Under the pieces are notes generated by a model. That model was not told the origin of the DNA. It did not search any database and worked only from the letters and a program-made list of their open reading frames with translations. A DNA stretch of 64,000 nt. Origin: Codonopsis lanceolata (lineage: Eukaryota; Streptophyta; Magnoliopsida; Asterales; Campanulaceae). Location of the stretch: positions 106,866,094 to 106,930,093 of the forward strand of contig CM028377.1 of NCBI GenBank assembly GCA_013146195.2, in the 5' to 3' direction. Positions 34,704-47,440 of this stretch are shown one piece after another. Positions within the stretch are counted from its first letter, which is position 1; every line of letters begins with the position of its first letter. Both the position numbers and the translations under genes were made by a program.

Positions 34704-36852
34704 AATACTAATTGAATATTTTTATAAAAAGATTATTGTTATTGAATGTAGGCGTTTGTTGACTTCATGTCTAACAAAAGTTATGAGTTGTCAATATATA
34801 CAAATTGTTGGTTGTGTAATATAGTACTTTCGTTTGATAATAAGTAACTTTTATTTTTTTTTAAATATGGATATGAGTAAATAGTTGTTTCCATACACTA
34901 TTTTACTTCATTCATCTTCCCAAACAGACAATGTATCATTCCTGGCCTGAGAAAAGTATTTACTTGTAACTAAATGAAAGTTTCATATGATTCGATTCAC
35001 ATGATACATGTCATATATACATAAAAGCTGTCCAAATCAAACTTACCACTCTATACATTCACTCCAAAGAGAAAGGGCAAGAAACATTTTCAATCAAATG
35101 AAGCACATATAGTAGCTTGTGTATGTTCCATCCTTATTTGTCAACAAACTTGGTAGTTGAGAAACCATATTTGTTTAGTGAACCGATCTTCAGTTTTAAC
35201 TTCGATTCTTGTGACGATATGTCTATGCAAATGAATCCACCGGTCGCAACAAATTTTCATAATTAATTATATTTTCTACTTTTGGTGCAAATTCTACAAT
35301 TCCTGAAGTAGATGGATTAACCCCACCTGCAGCAAATCAATTAATTAACTTAGCAGTACACTTGAGGCAAGAACCAGGAGAAGTGCTATTTTAGAGTAAA
35401 ATTAAATTGAGGAAGTATATGTACACATATCACATAATTCACTAATTATTTTGGACTCTATCTAGGATAATGAAACAAAGTATTCATCCGGAAAGCCTTG
35501 GAATTCAAATAATTAATATAGAATAGTTTGTATAAACATAATTATTAATAAAAGCAAACCTAAGTGTATAAACATAATTATTAATAAAAGCAAACCTAAG
35601 GCAAGACTATGTTATCGACTACTGATGCAAGGTCGATAGATTCTTCTCCGGATCGGATGAGATAGAATAATATTCTATGTTGTCTATGTGCCTCGTAGAA
35701 CCATGCCACTATATATTATTTTCAATATTGTTTCTTTACTCACCTAATTAATGGTTGTACTAAATTCTGATCGATTCCTATAATATAGAAAAATTAATCA
35801 GATAAATAATATATAATGCTTGTACCTGATCGAATCTGATGAATGAAAGTACATGACCATTGTCATCAAGAACCCGTAAGAGTAAACTCTATCGTGGTCT
35901 TGGTAAAGAATCTTATCTCAAAAGTGAAAGCAACCATTCCACCACCAAAGTTCATCTCATACCTCCACAACTTGCAATTAATCAGTCATAACTTGACACT
36001 CATTTCGGGTGAGTAAAAACTTCAAAAAAAAAATAATGGGATCAAAGTAGTACACAATACAGTAATTAACCAATTTTATACCGAGTTCTAGGGACCCAAA
36101 ATTGTCTTCGTGATGTGATTTTCTTTCTTCAATTTGGGATTGGAGCAATCAATAAAGTACAATAAAAACAAAAATATTCTTATAAACACCATGAAAGGGG
36201 AATTCCTCCAAATAAAATGTTTTTACATATACACATCACAAATAAGAAGCATACCATTTAGGCTCAATCTCCACTCGAAAGTACCAATCTTGCAAAAACG
36301 AAACACATAATTGTTATCAATAAAAGTGGCATGACCTTCTGAAAGTGAAAATTGTCAAACTCAATTGGGTATGAAATAAATCAAATTACAGAATAACATG
36401 AAGTAAAGAACTAATTTAAAATTTTCTTCAATTCATATATATTAATAAAGGGGAAGTGGGGGATACCTTTGAAGGAGTACATTGGAAGAGGGTGGAGCTA
36501 GAATGACCGCCATTGCTGGAGAAGGATATGTTGTTGTCGGTTGTCACAACACCTTTCCAATCCATACTCTCTCTCTCTCTCTTTAATTTCTTTGATACCC
36601 AAATCATACACCATGAACAATTAAACAAAACTCAAAATCAGGTGTTAGTAAGATCGAGAAAGAATAAATTGAGAGGCATTAAGACTAAACCTATTGCACT
36701 AAATTGAACTATAGAGAGATGAAGAGAGAAAGCTTACAGTTGTGAGAGTTGCGGCCGTTGGAGCTTGGGCACATGGGTGTCGGCGGGAGAGAGAGAGAGG
36801 CGTTTGGGGGAGGCTTGTGAGAAAGGAGGCGAGAAGGAGGGAGAATTACATT
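34700..36852. other. Unassigned DNA between the direct repeats
   Basis: AT-rich, without a gene I can name. The minus strand at 35860-36000 has a short open stretch (MVAFTFEIRFFTKTTIEFTL-like text) with possible splice sites, and the minus strand at 36430-36630 has a short frame followed by a GA-rich, GC-rich segment (36740-36840). These could be fragments of a captured host gene carried by the putative Helitron; I do not recognise the protein. Confidence 0.4.
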
Positions 36853-37229
36853 TTATTTCTTGGAGCCGCTAAGAAGTGGTAGAGTCAGAAGAGCAGTCCT
36901 TTCGACTCCTTCAACCCGTTTAGCTAGTGTATTAGTGGGAGTTCTTTAGTAATTAGACTTCTATTTTTATATATAGGTATTGTTATTAAGAGAAGTTAAT
37001 GTGTAATTATTAATACTAATTATAATAGGAGCATAACAATAGGTATTTTGTAACAACTATGATATAAATACTCTTTATCAATTCTATTATTAATTGATAT
37101 TGTTATTAGGTAATGATCAAAAAATGAAAAGTCTTTTAAATCCAAGAGTTTGCCTATGTGGATGCTTCATAATCAAGATTTATCAAAAGTGGGGTGAGGT
37201 GGCATAACTACATGGCTCCTCGCCAACTT

Positions 37230-37230
<1 letters not shown>
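36853..37230 (+). repeat. ~380-bp direct repeat, copy 2
   Basis: Second copy of the repeat at 34313-34690, 2540 bp downstream and in the same orientation. Confidence 0.85.

Positions 37231-37231
<1 letters not shown>

Positions 37232-37299
<68 letters not shown>
37232..37299. repeat. (TA)n microsatellite
   Basis: Perfect TA run of about 68 bp after direct-repeat copy 2. It translates into a meaningless isoleucine/tyrosine run. Confidence 0.95.
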
Positions 37300-37301
<2 letters not shown>

Positions 37302-38771
37302 TTTGACGATTGAAATGTTTACTCCACCATCATTTGCAAGAGAGTTTATCCGCCGTAATCCATTCTTCTTAAATTTTAACTTACTTCCCTCAAATTTTTT
37401 TGTTTTCAAATTGTTTAGTTGTGTTTTTTTTATCTTTTCAAGTTTTAACAATAGAATACTCATACATGCTAAAAGTGAATGAGAAAATTAAGGTACGTGC
37501 ATGTTTGTGTGTATGTGTGTTTTTTACAATATAATCAAGTAACTTATCAATTATAACATGCTTTACAATTATTTAATGCTGCTATCTAGTGTGTGTGTGT
37601 GTGTGTGGATTTTTAACTAATCATGCTTATGGTTCTAAAAGTCGCTAGGTTGTAGGCCAGCGCTTAGCGTCTAGGGGATTAGTCAGGGTCTAGAAATTAA
37701 GGCATAATTACCCTTATTTTAATATGTTTTCTTAATATTATAAACTTAAACTTTTAAATATACTAATATAATAAAAAATATCACCTAAATAATTTTAAAA
37801 CTTAATACTTATCTAGTACTCAATACTTAGTTAATAGTAGTTAATACTTAATACTACTAAATACTAAATAACTTAAATACTTTTAATATCATAGTAAGAG
37901 TAAAAACACATTGAGCTAAACGAAAAAAAGAAGAAGAAAGAAATCAAAAGCATGTTTCCCAAATTGAAGTGACAACTGCAAGTCTAGCATGCAAATACAC
38001 CTAGGGTAATAGTCAAACATCACGTGGGTCACCCATTCCCCCCCCCCCAAAAAAAATTGGTAGATATCCCTTTCTTTCTACTTACTATTCCCATTTCACA
38101 ACCCAAATATCGGCTAAAGAGCCTAGGCAGCTAGAAACGATTTCGTTTTCTTTTTCAATGCGCACAACACAGAAGACGAAGCATATTTTTCCTTGCTCAA
38201 ATCAATTTTTGTGGAAGACCATCATCTTTCTCTCTCCCTCTCCCTCTCCCTCTCTTGGGTTAGTGATGTCTTAATTATTTACCTCGCAAGTACACGAATC
38301 AACCGTAGTATAGTTGTGCAAACACAAGGGTCGAACAAACAAAGATTTGAGTTTTGAATAAAATTGATTTAACTAATCTAACAAAATAAAAGTAATTAAA
38401 AACTAGGGGGGTTTGGTTTTACTTAATTAAATTACCTAAAAAAACAATAAAATAATCTAATTAACAAAGCATGATAAATATGAGATAAATCAAAGTTTGT
38501 AAAATGCCAAGGAATTGAGATTCACTTGTACCTATTCTAATGCTCTTTTGTTTAATGTATCAATCACTATATCTTGGATTCGTTCACAAAAGAATGGTAT
38601 ACTTCGTTAAATTATAATTCAGTCTCCATCCTAATAATTCATCCGAGACTATACCTTTAAGAACAAGAACATATGAACCTAACTCTAACTTATCAGTCTC
38701 GTACATCGATTGGTTTAATTTATCACAGTGGTGAGCCAGTATATGATATATGTATATGGCCGTGCAGTTAT

Positions 38772-39408
38772 TGTGAGTGCCCCGTTTTTCGACCTCTCCC
38801 CTGCGGCATGAGAAAGCGGGTGGTTTTTAGAAAAGATAAAATCTTTCAAGCGCGTGGAATACGTTCGGCCTCAATTGTGGACTCAAAATGTAAATAACAG
38901 AGTCGCCATCTTTATTTTAAGGATAAACAAAGAAAAACAAAAAATAACCATATTTGTAAAAGGGTTTGGAGGCTAAGTTACGAGTTGGGAAAGGGTTAGG
39001 CACCCAACTCGCCCTTTTGGACTCAAAATAGATTTTTGGCTAAATATGCTCTTTTATAAAATTAACAGTTTAAATAAAACATTTAAAATATATACATGTG
39101 CGTATATAATGAAATAGATAAAGAAACTTATAGCAGCCCCATTTTAGAGTTGCAAATATATTTATAAAAATTTCGCCATAATAACGGCTTTTATTAGTGC
39201 TGTTTATAAAAATTTCACCATAATAAAAATTTCACAGCCTTTTCCTGTCTCATTTTTGACACTTTGCCCCCCTGCAATTCACTGTTTATGCATCCTTTCT
39301 TTTCTTTTGCATTTTCAACTCTGTAACTTGACATTCGTTAGTCTTTTAACATGTCTTGATATTTTATGACATGTCATATACTAGGGGTACGAAATTGGGG
39401 TGTCTAGA
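38772..39408 (-). repeat. 3' LTR of the non-autonomous Tat element
   Basis: About 180 bp at its sense start (39230-39408) and about 100 bp at its sense end (38772-38865) match the other LTR. The middle is different and contains gggcgagttgggtgcc and atggcgactct blocks shared with the solo LTR at 3166-4522. The TATA region of the other LTR is missing. Confidence 0.75.
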
Positions 39409-39727
39409 GAGCCCCTCAACGATGGAGTTTATGGGTAAACCAAAACTTACCAAGTAAACGAACATCGTTGATAAAAAATAGGCTTCCAAATTTCTTGGAA
39501 ATTTAAAATGGGGAGGAATGTAGTATGCAACATTTTAGGATGCAACAGTTTAGGATGCAGCAGTTTATCTCACACCCTAAACACTTTAAATGGACTGATG
39601 GGATATAGCAGATATGATGCAAATGAAATTCTCTGATGGTCGTGCCCACTGAGTAGGCTGCCTACGTATCTTTTTCAGGAATCAGAGTTCGGCTCTGCCG
39701 ATAACATGTTGCGATACAGAAAGATAG

Positions 39728-41507
39728 TTGCAATATTCATTACAACCTAGTGAAAATAACGCACATCAAGATGCAATATTCATTGCATCAGCAAACAAAC
39801 CCAGATGCAATATTCATTGCATTATCACGAGACTAACACCAATCTAGATGCAATATCCATTGCATCGCAAAGACCAAATGCAATATTCATTGCATTACCA
39901 CAAACTCAGATGCAATATTCATTGCATTATCACGCGACTAACACCAATCTAGATGCAATATCCATTGCATCGCAAAGACCAAATGCAATATTCATTGCAT
40001 TACCACAAACCCAGATGCAATATTCATTGCATTATCACGCGACTTACACCAATCTAGATGCAATATCCATTGCACCGCAAAGACCAAATGCAATATTCAT
40101 TGCATTACCACAAACCCAAATGCAATATTCATTGTATTATCGAGCGAGACCAAAGCAAATTCAGATGTAATATTCATTACATCAACCACAGTGAGACCTA
40201 ATGTAGAACCAGATGTAATATTCATTACATCCAACAGGAACCTAAGGCCAAATTTGATGCAATATTAATTGCATTACCACAAAACTAAGGATACAATATT
40301 CATTGTGTTACCTCAAAATCATATGCAATATCCATTGCATTATCACAAAATCATATGCAATATTCATTGCATCACAACAAGACTAGATGCAATATCCATT
40401 GCATTACCGCAAGACTATCACAAAAATCAGATGCAATATCCATTGCATTATCACAAAACTAGGTGCAATATCCATTGCACTAACATAAAATTATTACCAA
40501 ATCCGATGCGATATCCATCGCATCTCCACAACACTTAACGCAAATATGATGCAATATTCATTACATTATCACAAAACTTATCATAAAATCTGATGTAATA
40601 TCTATTGCATTATCACAAAACTAGGTGCAATATCCATTGCACTAACATAAAATTATTACCAAATCTGATGCGATATCCATCGCATCTCCACAACACTTAA
40701 CACAAATATGATGCAATATCCATTGCACTATCACAAAACTTAACACAAAATCATATGTAATATCCATTGCATTAACACAAAATCAGATGCATTATCCATT
40801 GCATTACATCAAGACCGGATGCAATATTCATTGCATTGCCACAAGACTATTACAAAATCTGATGCAATATCCATTGCATCATGATCAAGGAAACTATACG
40901 CAAATATCTAATGCAATATCCATTGCGTGGTCACAAAACTCGATACGAGACCTGATGCAATATGCATTGCATCATCACGAAACTTGATGTAAGATCTGAT
41001 GCAATATACATTGCATTGTCACAAAACTAACATGAAATCCGATGCAATATCCATTGCATCTTCACAAAACTTGATGCAAGATCTGATGCAATATGCATTG
41101 CATCATCATGAGAGAAACTCAAGTTAATATCTGATGCAATATCCATTGCATCACTAAAAGAGATGCCTAAGAAAAATTCTGATGCAATATCAGTTGCATC
41201 ACTAACAGAGAAAATGTATGCAAATATCTGGTGCAATATCCATTGCATCATCATAAGGCTGACAAAAAAACTGATGCAATATCCATTGCATTCCCAAGAG
41301 ACTTAACATAAAGACTAGATGCAATACTTCGTGTGACAACAAGAGTAAATATAGGTATCTGATGCAATATCTATTGCATTACTAACAGAGCAACTACACC
41401 AAATATCTGATGTAATTTCCATCACTCCTAGACTACCGCAACACCAAATGCAATATACATCACATCACCTTAAGAAAGACATTAATTTAGAATGCAATAT
41501 TCATTGC
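39728..41507. repeat. Array of ~45 short hairpins in the Tat 3' region
   Basis: The unit GATGCAATATCCATTGCATC (8-bp arms, 4-nt loop ATYC) recurs about every 30-50 bp with variable spacers. Variants keep the pairing: GATGCGAT..ATCGCATC (40506, 40668), GATGTAAT..ATTACATC (~40166, 40212) and GTGCAAT..ATTGCAC (~40463, 40626). Long open frames here are by-products of the repeat. Tandem repeats in the 3' untranslated region are known for Tat-lineage elements and have seeded satellites. Confidence 0.92.
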
Positions 41508-43879
41508 AAATTAAGCAAAAACTAATTTATCTTTTATAAACACACTGTACTTTTTGGCTGGTGGGTGAAGAGGATAAGATTGTCGCTTTATTGGGGTTCA
41601 CTTGAAGCTTCGCTACAATCGTAGGAGGTATGATGTATATATGTTATTTGGTTTCTGGTATCTGGTGGGGTTTTTTAGTGAAGAAATTTAATAGGGGTCT
41701 CCCGTTTCTTTTTCTTGACATGATAACAAAATATCATGGTTTTCGGCAAAGAAAGTAAGGAGGGTTTCAAAAATCGGGCCCATAGGACGAGATAACACAA
41801 CGGTCAGGCAGCAATACCTAATAGAACTTAGAGAAATTGGCACAACGTCCAAAGCGAAACAAATAGTCCAATCTTGTAAGTGAGGTTCCCAACCTTTGGT
41901 ATCATGGATAAAAATGGCAGACAACCATTCCGACATTAAAAAGGAAGGTAGAAGCAAAATGTATCCGAAACAATCCACCTGGCTCACAGAAATCATAAGG
42001 GACCCTGTAGTAGTGTATCAATTTTGCAACAGGGTATCTGTGATATTCTTGGCTTCAAATGAGGGTTAAGCATAATAAGTGTTCCTATCAACTTATTCTA
42101 GGAAGTCCTTGTCGAATAAGGCTAAGTCAGAAACTTTCTCGGTTGATGGAGTATATGTTTCCAAAATGCCTTATCTTTATACTAAGTCCAAGAATAACTT
42201 TTCTTATCTTGCTTGTAGCGAGATTCAAATTTTCAAAGATTTCCCAACCGAAGCATCCTTCGTTATGACCAACAATTCATGGTTCAGGAACATGGGATAG
42301 GAGACTGCATGGCTAAGACTCATGAGTTCGACAGGAAAAGCCTCAAGGTGACTTAATCAACAAATTTTTCAAAACGGGATATGAAATCCCCTAGCATATT
42401 CAAACAATATGTTTTTATGGATATGAATGGAGAATAACCCCAAAAGTGGATCAAGGGAAGCCCCTAGGTGGTCTCTTTTTTTCTTTTTTTCTTTTTGAAG
42501 AGAAAATTAAAGGCACAAGATATGAGGATGACTCTAATGAACAAGAAAGAGAGCCAGAATTCAGAGTTCACCTTATTACCGAGTATCACCAGGTTTGGTG
42601 GTTTATGGACCCTACTTGGTAATTATCTTTTGATGTTTTTGTGTGTTTTAGCAAGGAGTTTCATTTTTGACTCAGATCACGTTATAATGGATTGAAGCAG
42701 AGTTGTTGATCGTGATTAGTTCAGGGTGTACTGTTTAAATGTTTTGTTGATGGATTGGTTTTGAGGTTTTTGATTGGCCTCTGGTTAGAAGGTCTTTTAC
42801 AGAGTTGGTTTATGTAAAAAAAGGCAATCAACAATTGATCGTTGATTGGCGTTTTAGGTTGTGAGTTCTAGATAGACGATTGGTTTTTTGGGTTTTGAAT
42901 ATGGTAGGGCATAGTTGGCCATTTTTGTTTTTGATCCACACCTGAAGAAGTATATATGTGTTGATTTTTCCAAAATAAGCCCAGATTAGTTTGTGTAAGA
43001 GGGAGAGATGGACAAATAATGAACTTGCTCCAGAGAGATTTTTCTCTTTTTTCTCTGTTTTTTTTTCTCTTTTTTAGCATTATAATAGCAGTCGAGGAAT
43101 GTCCTCTCTCCTTTTGGGGTAAAGGATAATCATTCTTGGTGGATATAAAAAGGCGAAACAACCCCAGTTTTGGGAAGCCGGATCATGGGGATAGTTGTTT
43201 GGCTGGTAATATTGGAAGGTCTTATTTTCAGTAGGGGTTTTGGCATATGGTGGACTTAAAAGGGTTTCAGGTTTTTTGGATGGGTTTTGGTATATGGTGG
43301 GAAGCCCCAGTATGCTAGTAGCAGCTCGACCGCAATGGGTCGAAGGTGATTTTGGTCAAGACGACTTGCCTGCTTTGGATTTCATATGTTCTTAATGGTT
43401 TGCGGGTCCATATCTTCTAGATGATTCATTATCAACTCGTGTAGATTTAGGTGTTTTTAAGAGAGTCAATTTATCATCTTTGAGAAGAAAACTTGTCCAG
43501 GGATACTTAGAAATAGGTGACTTGAAAAAAAGATATATATGGAAAATCTACGAAAACTGACGCTGAGTTGAAAAAAGTTGCTTCATGAAGATTTTATTTG
43601 GCAAAAGGAAGTTCAAAGGTAAAAGGGTTTTTGGAGGTGCATACAAAAGGGTATTCCAGGGTTCTATGAGTCTCAAATTCTTCTCTCGTCCTTCCCTGAG
43701 TGACTAATAACCTTCTTGTACTAACGTTCTACCCTATTCAAGTTCTTTCTCAGGCGATGTTCGACCATTGTTCAGTATGCTACCTTATGGCGTGAAATCT
43801 TTCTTCTCTGAAGTTGAAGGGATGACCATTTAGCGCAAAGGAGCATCATTTTTCTCAAACTAGTCTGGTGGGCTGACGT
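41508..43879. other. Non-coding interior of the Tat element
   Basis: About 2.4 kb without a recognisable pol domain on either strand. Short frames (for example 42059-42300 and 42868-43161) have no family I can name. In related autonomous elements this position would hold protease, RT and integrase. Confidence 0.6.
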
Positions 43880-45480
43880 CTTCATCAAATTTGATCATGC
43901 TGATTTATGGTAATGGATGTGGCTTCTCAATTACCTGGCCATCAATAAGATCCTGGATGGCACTTTTGAGCATATAACACTTGTCGGTGGGGTGGCCATT
44001 GCAATGGTGGTACTTGCAATATTGGGAGTGATTCCATGTGCTTGGTAGCGGGTTTGGAGTTGTTGTTTCCTCTTTAAAGTTCTATAAAGTTTCTGTTAGT
44101 ATCACTGCTTCCCCCAACAGAATTGGCAGACTTATCTGTCCCATATGACCAAAGCACATTACTGTACTTATCATTGGAATTCTTTCAACAACATTGACTT
44201 TTTCCGTGTATGCCTCCTTCAATTCAGAGTAGTAGAATGATTTTGGAGATGTATCATTTTTAGGAACCCTGTGCGTATTTCTTCATCAATGCGGATTCCT
44301 ATTTCCACGATGGCATTTGAAATCACCGTAGGGAAGGTACCTCATGCGTTCAAGATAAATTGGATAGAGGTTTTTTATAAACAACTTGGCTGATTCAGAT
44401 GGATCAGGCCTGTCCAGTGTTTGGACTATTTTTCTTTTCCACCTGGCTGTAAAGTTTGCAAAGGTTTCTTTTTTCCTTTTGGGTGCATGCCTCAAGTTCC
44501 CTTTTATTCTCAGAGCTACTGTTATCTTTGTATCTCTTTTGGAATTCTTTGGCCATTTGATCCCAAGTAGCAACCATATTGCTATCTGCTAACATGAGCT
44601 ATTGCTTAGCAGCCCCTACCAAGGTCAGATGGAAATTGGAAGCTATAGCCTCGAAGCTAGCTCCTATTGTTTGCATAGCGGTAAGGTAAGATTCTAAGTG
44701 GGAGATAGGGCATCCAGTCCCATCAAATTTCTCTATATCAGGAATTTTAAATTTCGAGGGCAACATAGCTAAAGGTTGTTGCGTCAATGACTACATGGAA
44801 AATTCTCCTTTGTTCAGGATATTGAGCATCATTGCCTTAAGGTTCTCCATATCTGCCTCTATTTTTGTAGGAGGCGGTGCTAGGATATGGTATATATTTG
44901 AGGGATTGGGGGAAACTGGGTTCATTCATAGGACTTGCTGAGGCATTTGGTAAGGATTTTGAGGAGGTGGGATATTTGCAGCTTCTGCCTGTTGACCAAA
45001 ATCATTGATTGGTAGATAAGTCGTCACTTGTCCTGGTTGGACATAGTTTTTGGGGTCCATATGCGGGCTGTTTTGGAGTGGGTTGGTGATGGGAAATAAA
45101 AGACCACTGGGATTTTAAGGTGTACTGGTATTTGGGAAAGGGTATGATGGGTTTGGTAGAAAATGGTTGAAGTTCTGGCAATAGGTATTTGGTGGGAAAC
45201 CGGTGGTTGGGATGTTGGTATTTGGTGGAGGATTAATGTTTGGCTGAGGGTTTGGTTTTAGAGGAGTATGAGAAGTAGATGCTTCTTGAGGGGTTGTAGG
45301 GAAAGTGATTCCCTCAACATTGGCTCTTGGGCTTTGCATGAGGTTTGTTATATGGCCCAAAAGGCGGTCAGTAAGTGCACCCAAATTCTGGTCTAACCAT
45401 TGCTGCATAGCCGGAGTAGGAGCGTACCCTAGAGCCCTTATCTCAGTACTCACAGTAGTTTGTTCATTCTCGGCGGCCAT
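43880..45480 (-). pseudogene. Tat-type Gag, decayed
   Basis: The minus strand starts MAAENEQTTVSTEIRALG at 45480. After a proline/asparagine-rich stretch come the capsid blocks KFKIPDIEKFDGTGCPISHL (44720-44760), TWDQMAKEFQKRY and LCKLYSQVEKKN (44430-44560) and AKLFIKNLYPIYLERM (44340-44400). It ends with a knuckle-like CKYHHCNGHPTDKC (~43980-44020) followed by LKSAIQDLIDGQVIE. Gag packages the element RNA. Several stops (including TAG after AAKQ at ~44600) and frame changes show that it is no longer functional. Confidence 0.8.
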
Positions 45481-45619
45481 TCTGCCCAGATCTGTACCCT
45501 CTGAACTGATTCTTATACTTTCTTACCTAACCTCTGTGCCTGTCTCCCGTATCAAATGACCGGTGATATCTCTTCCTTTCCAAACTTCGGGCCAGGTTTC
45601 TAAGGAAAAGGGTTGATGG

Positions 45620-46350
45620 CATGGTTCTAAAAATCGTTAGGCGGACGCTAGGCGCCGCATCAGGGCCTAGCGCCCAGACGACTAGTCGGCGACTAATCGG
45701 GGCCTAGAAATAAAGATATAATTACAATTTTTTTATTTTAAAAATAAATTATAACATTATTAATTAACAAAAAATAAAACCTTCAAATTTAAGCAACCAT
45801 TTGCTCGGCAGAGGTAAACCATAACACACCCACCACAAACTCAAAACTCACAAGTCACGTTAACGATCACATCCACCTTTTTTGACTTTTCTTTTATTAT
45901 TTCTCTTTTGTTCTCTCTCTTCCGTTACTTTCTTTCCCTTTCTCTCTTCTGTTCTTCTTTATTTTTCATCTCTTCCTCTGCTCCGCTAGTCACAGACACT
46001 CATCATTCATCAAACTCACGCTGCTCTCTCTCCTCTCCGGTGAACTCAAAACTCATATCTTTTTTTTTTCTGTATCACCTCGTCTCTCACCCTCCATCGA
46101 ATCTTCCAGCCCCAAAGCCTAGCCGTGCACTGATGCAAGTCACAACAACTCTCCACCTTCCTTGCTAAGTTCAGTGAACGAGTCAGCGACTAGGGTGACT
46201 AGCCGACGACTAGGACGACTAGTCAGCGCCTAGGTCGACTAGTCGACGATTTTTCCCCCAAGCGATTTCTTTGGCCGATTTGGAGGAAATCGCGGCGGTG
46301 GAGGGACGCCTAACGCCTAGGCGGCGCCTAGGCCGATTTTTAGAACCATG
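45620..46350. mobile_element. Complete hAT-type non-autonomous element (731 bp)
   Basis: A perfect 17-bp TIR CATGGTTCTAAAAATCG lies at both ends, with flanks GTTGATGG (45612-45619) and GTTGAAGG (46351-46358), an 8-bp target duplication with one mismatch. The inner ends are rich in GGCGCCTAGGC and GACTAGTCGACGA-type palindromes. It is the same family as the outermost element of the nest (37628-49362). No transposase. Confidence 0.88.
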
Positions 46351-47440
46351 GTTGAAGGTATCAAAAGGGAAGGTTTCAGGATTTGGTTCTGAGTACAGTG
46401 TGCCTTTATTATTTTATTATTCATTTTCCCTAACATTGATCGGACAAGCACCTGCTTTGTTTTGACAGTCTCGGACTTTTCCTGGAATAATGGATTCTTT
46501 CTCCAGAGTATAGAACCTTCGTATTCCACCTGACTTTCGACTTCCAAAGATTGGACAGATCTCAGGCGAAGGGTCTATACTCTTTCCGGGATCCACCATT
46601 CGAATGGTCTAGGACAAATACCATAAAAATTATTGGTCAGCCCCCGTGCATATTTATGTATATTTTTGCAACAAGGATTGATCACCAATTTTGGGGTATA
46701 AAAACCGATCGGTCCAAGAAGTGTCCTAAAAATCGATATGCTTTTAACGTTGGCTGATGCAACGCTAGGCTGGCTTCACCCTGTTGGCCCCTTAGTTAGG
46801 GGGCGGGATGTGATAATTTCGGCCTAAGTTCTCCATAGCCTCTCTTTCGAGATCATGGATACCCGGGCGTGTTTATCAGGTTATAGGGTAGCAGTTGGAA
46901 TATTTTTACATGCGTGCATGTGTGTGAGTTATCTAAAAAGCAGTAAAGTCTTTTTTTCAGATATAAAGCAGTAAATAAAGCAGTAAATGGTCTGTCTTTC
47001 TATTCATTTATGGATTTTCTCGGCTCATTAGTTTGAATCCCCGAAAGGACGGCACGAGCGAGTGTGACGGCCATTCAAATCAATAAATAGAAAGAAAAGT
47101 GGGGAAACTATCTGTTCCTATTAATTACATTTGGTCATAATCCCCAAAGTAAAAATGACTGAATAAAAGAATATTTATATATTTGCCAAAAATAATAATA
47201 AAAGCAGAATAAAATAAAACAATAATATCCCCTGTTTTTGTCTTGTTTTTTTTTGCACCGGTACCCAAAATGAAGCTGCTGCAAGATTTCATAGTTATGT
47301 GCACAAATATATACACAGATATATAAAAATGCAATATTCAAACTGTTAAAGAAATATAAGCATATTTAGCCAAAATGAGTCTAGCACTCAGTTTTTATTT
47401 TATTAAAAATAAAAACAACGTCCCCAGCAGAGTCGCCACT
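46351..47440. other. Leader region of the Tat element
   Basis: Non-coding sequence between the 5' LTR and gag (minus sense). Directly after the 5' LTR the minus strand reads GTGGCGACTCTGCTGGGGAC, a candidate primer binding site starting next to the LTR end; I cannot assign the tRNA. Confidence 0.55.

Noticed and set aside
37173..37463. Open frame with an isoleucine/tyrosine run
   Set aside because: It comes from the (TA)n microsatellite.
39805..40538. Long repetitive open frames (Q/Y/I/H-rich)
   Set aside because: They are translations of the hairpin array, with no independent evidence of coding.
39728..41507. CRISPR-like look of regularly repeated short palindromes
   Set aside because: The spacers are short, irregular and similar to each other, there are no cas genes, and the array lies inside a plant retrotransposon.
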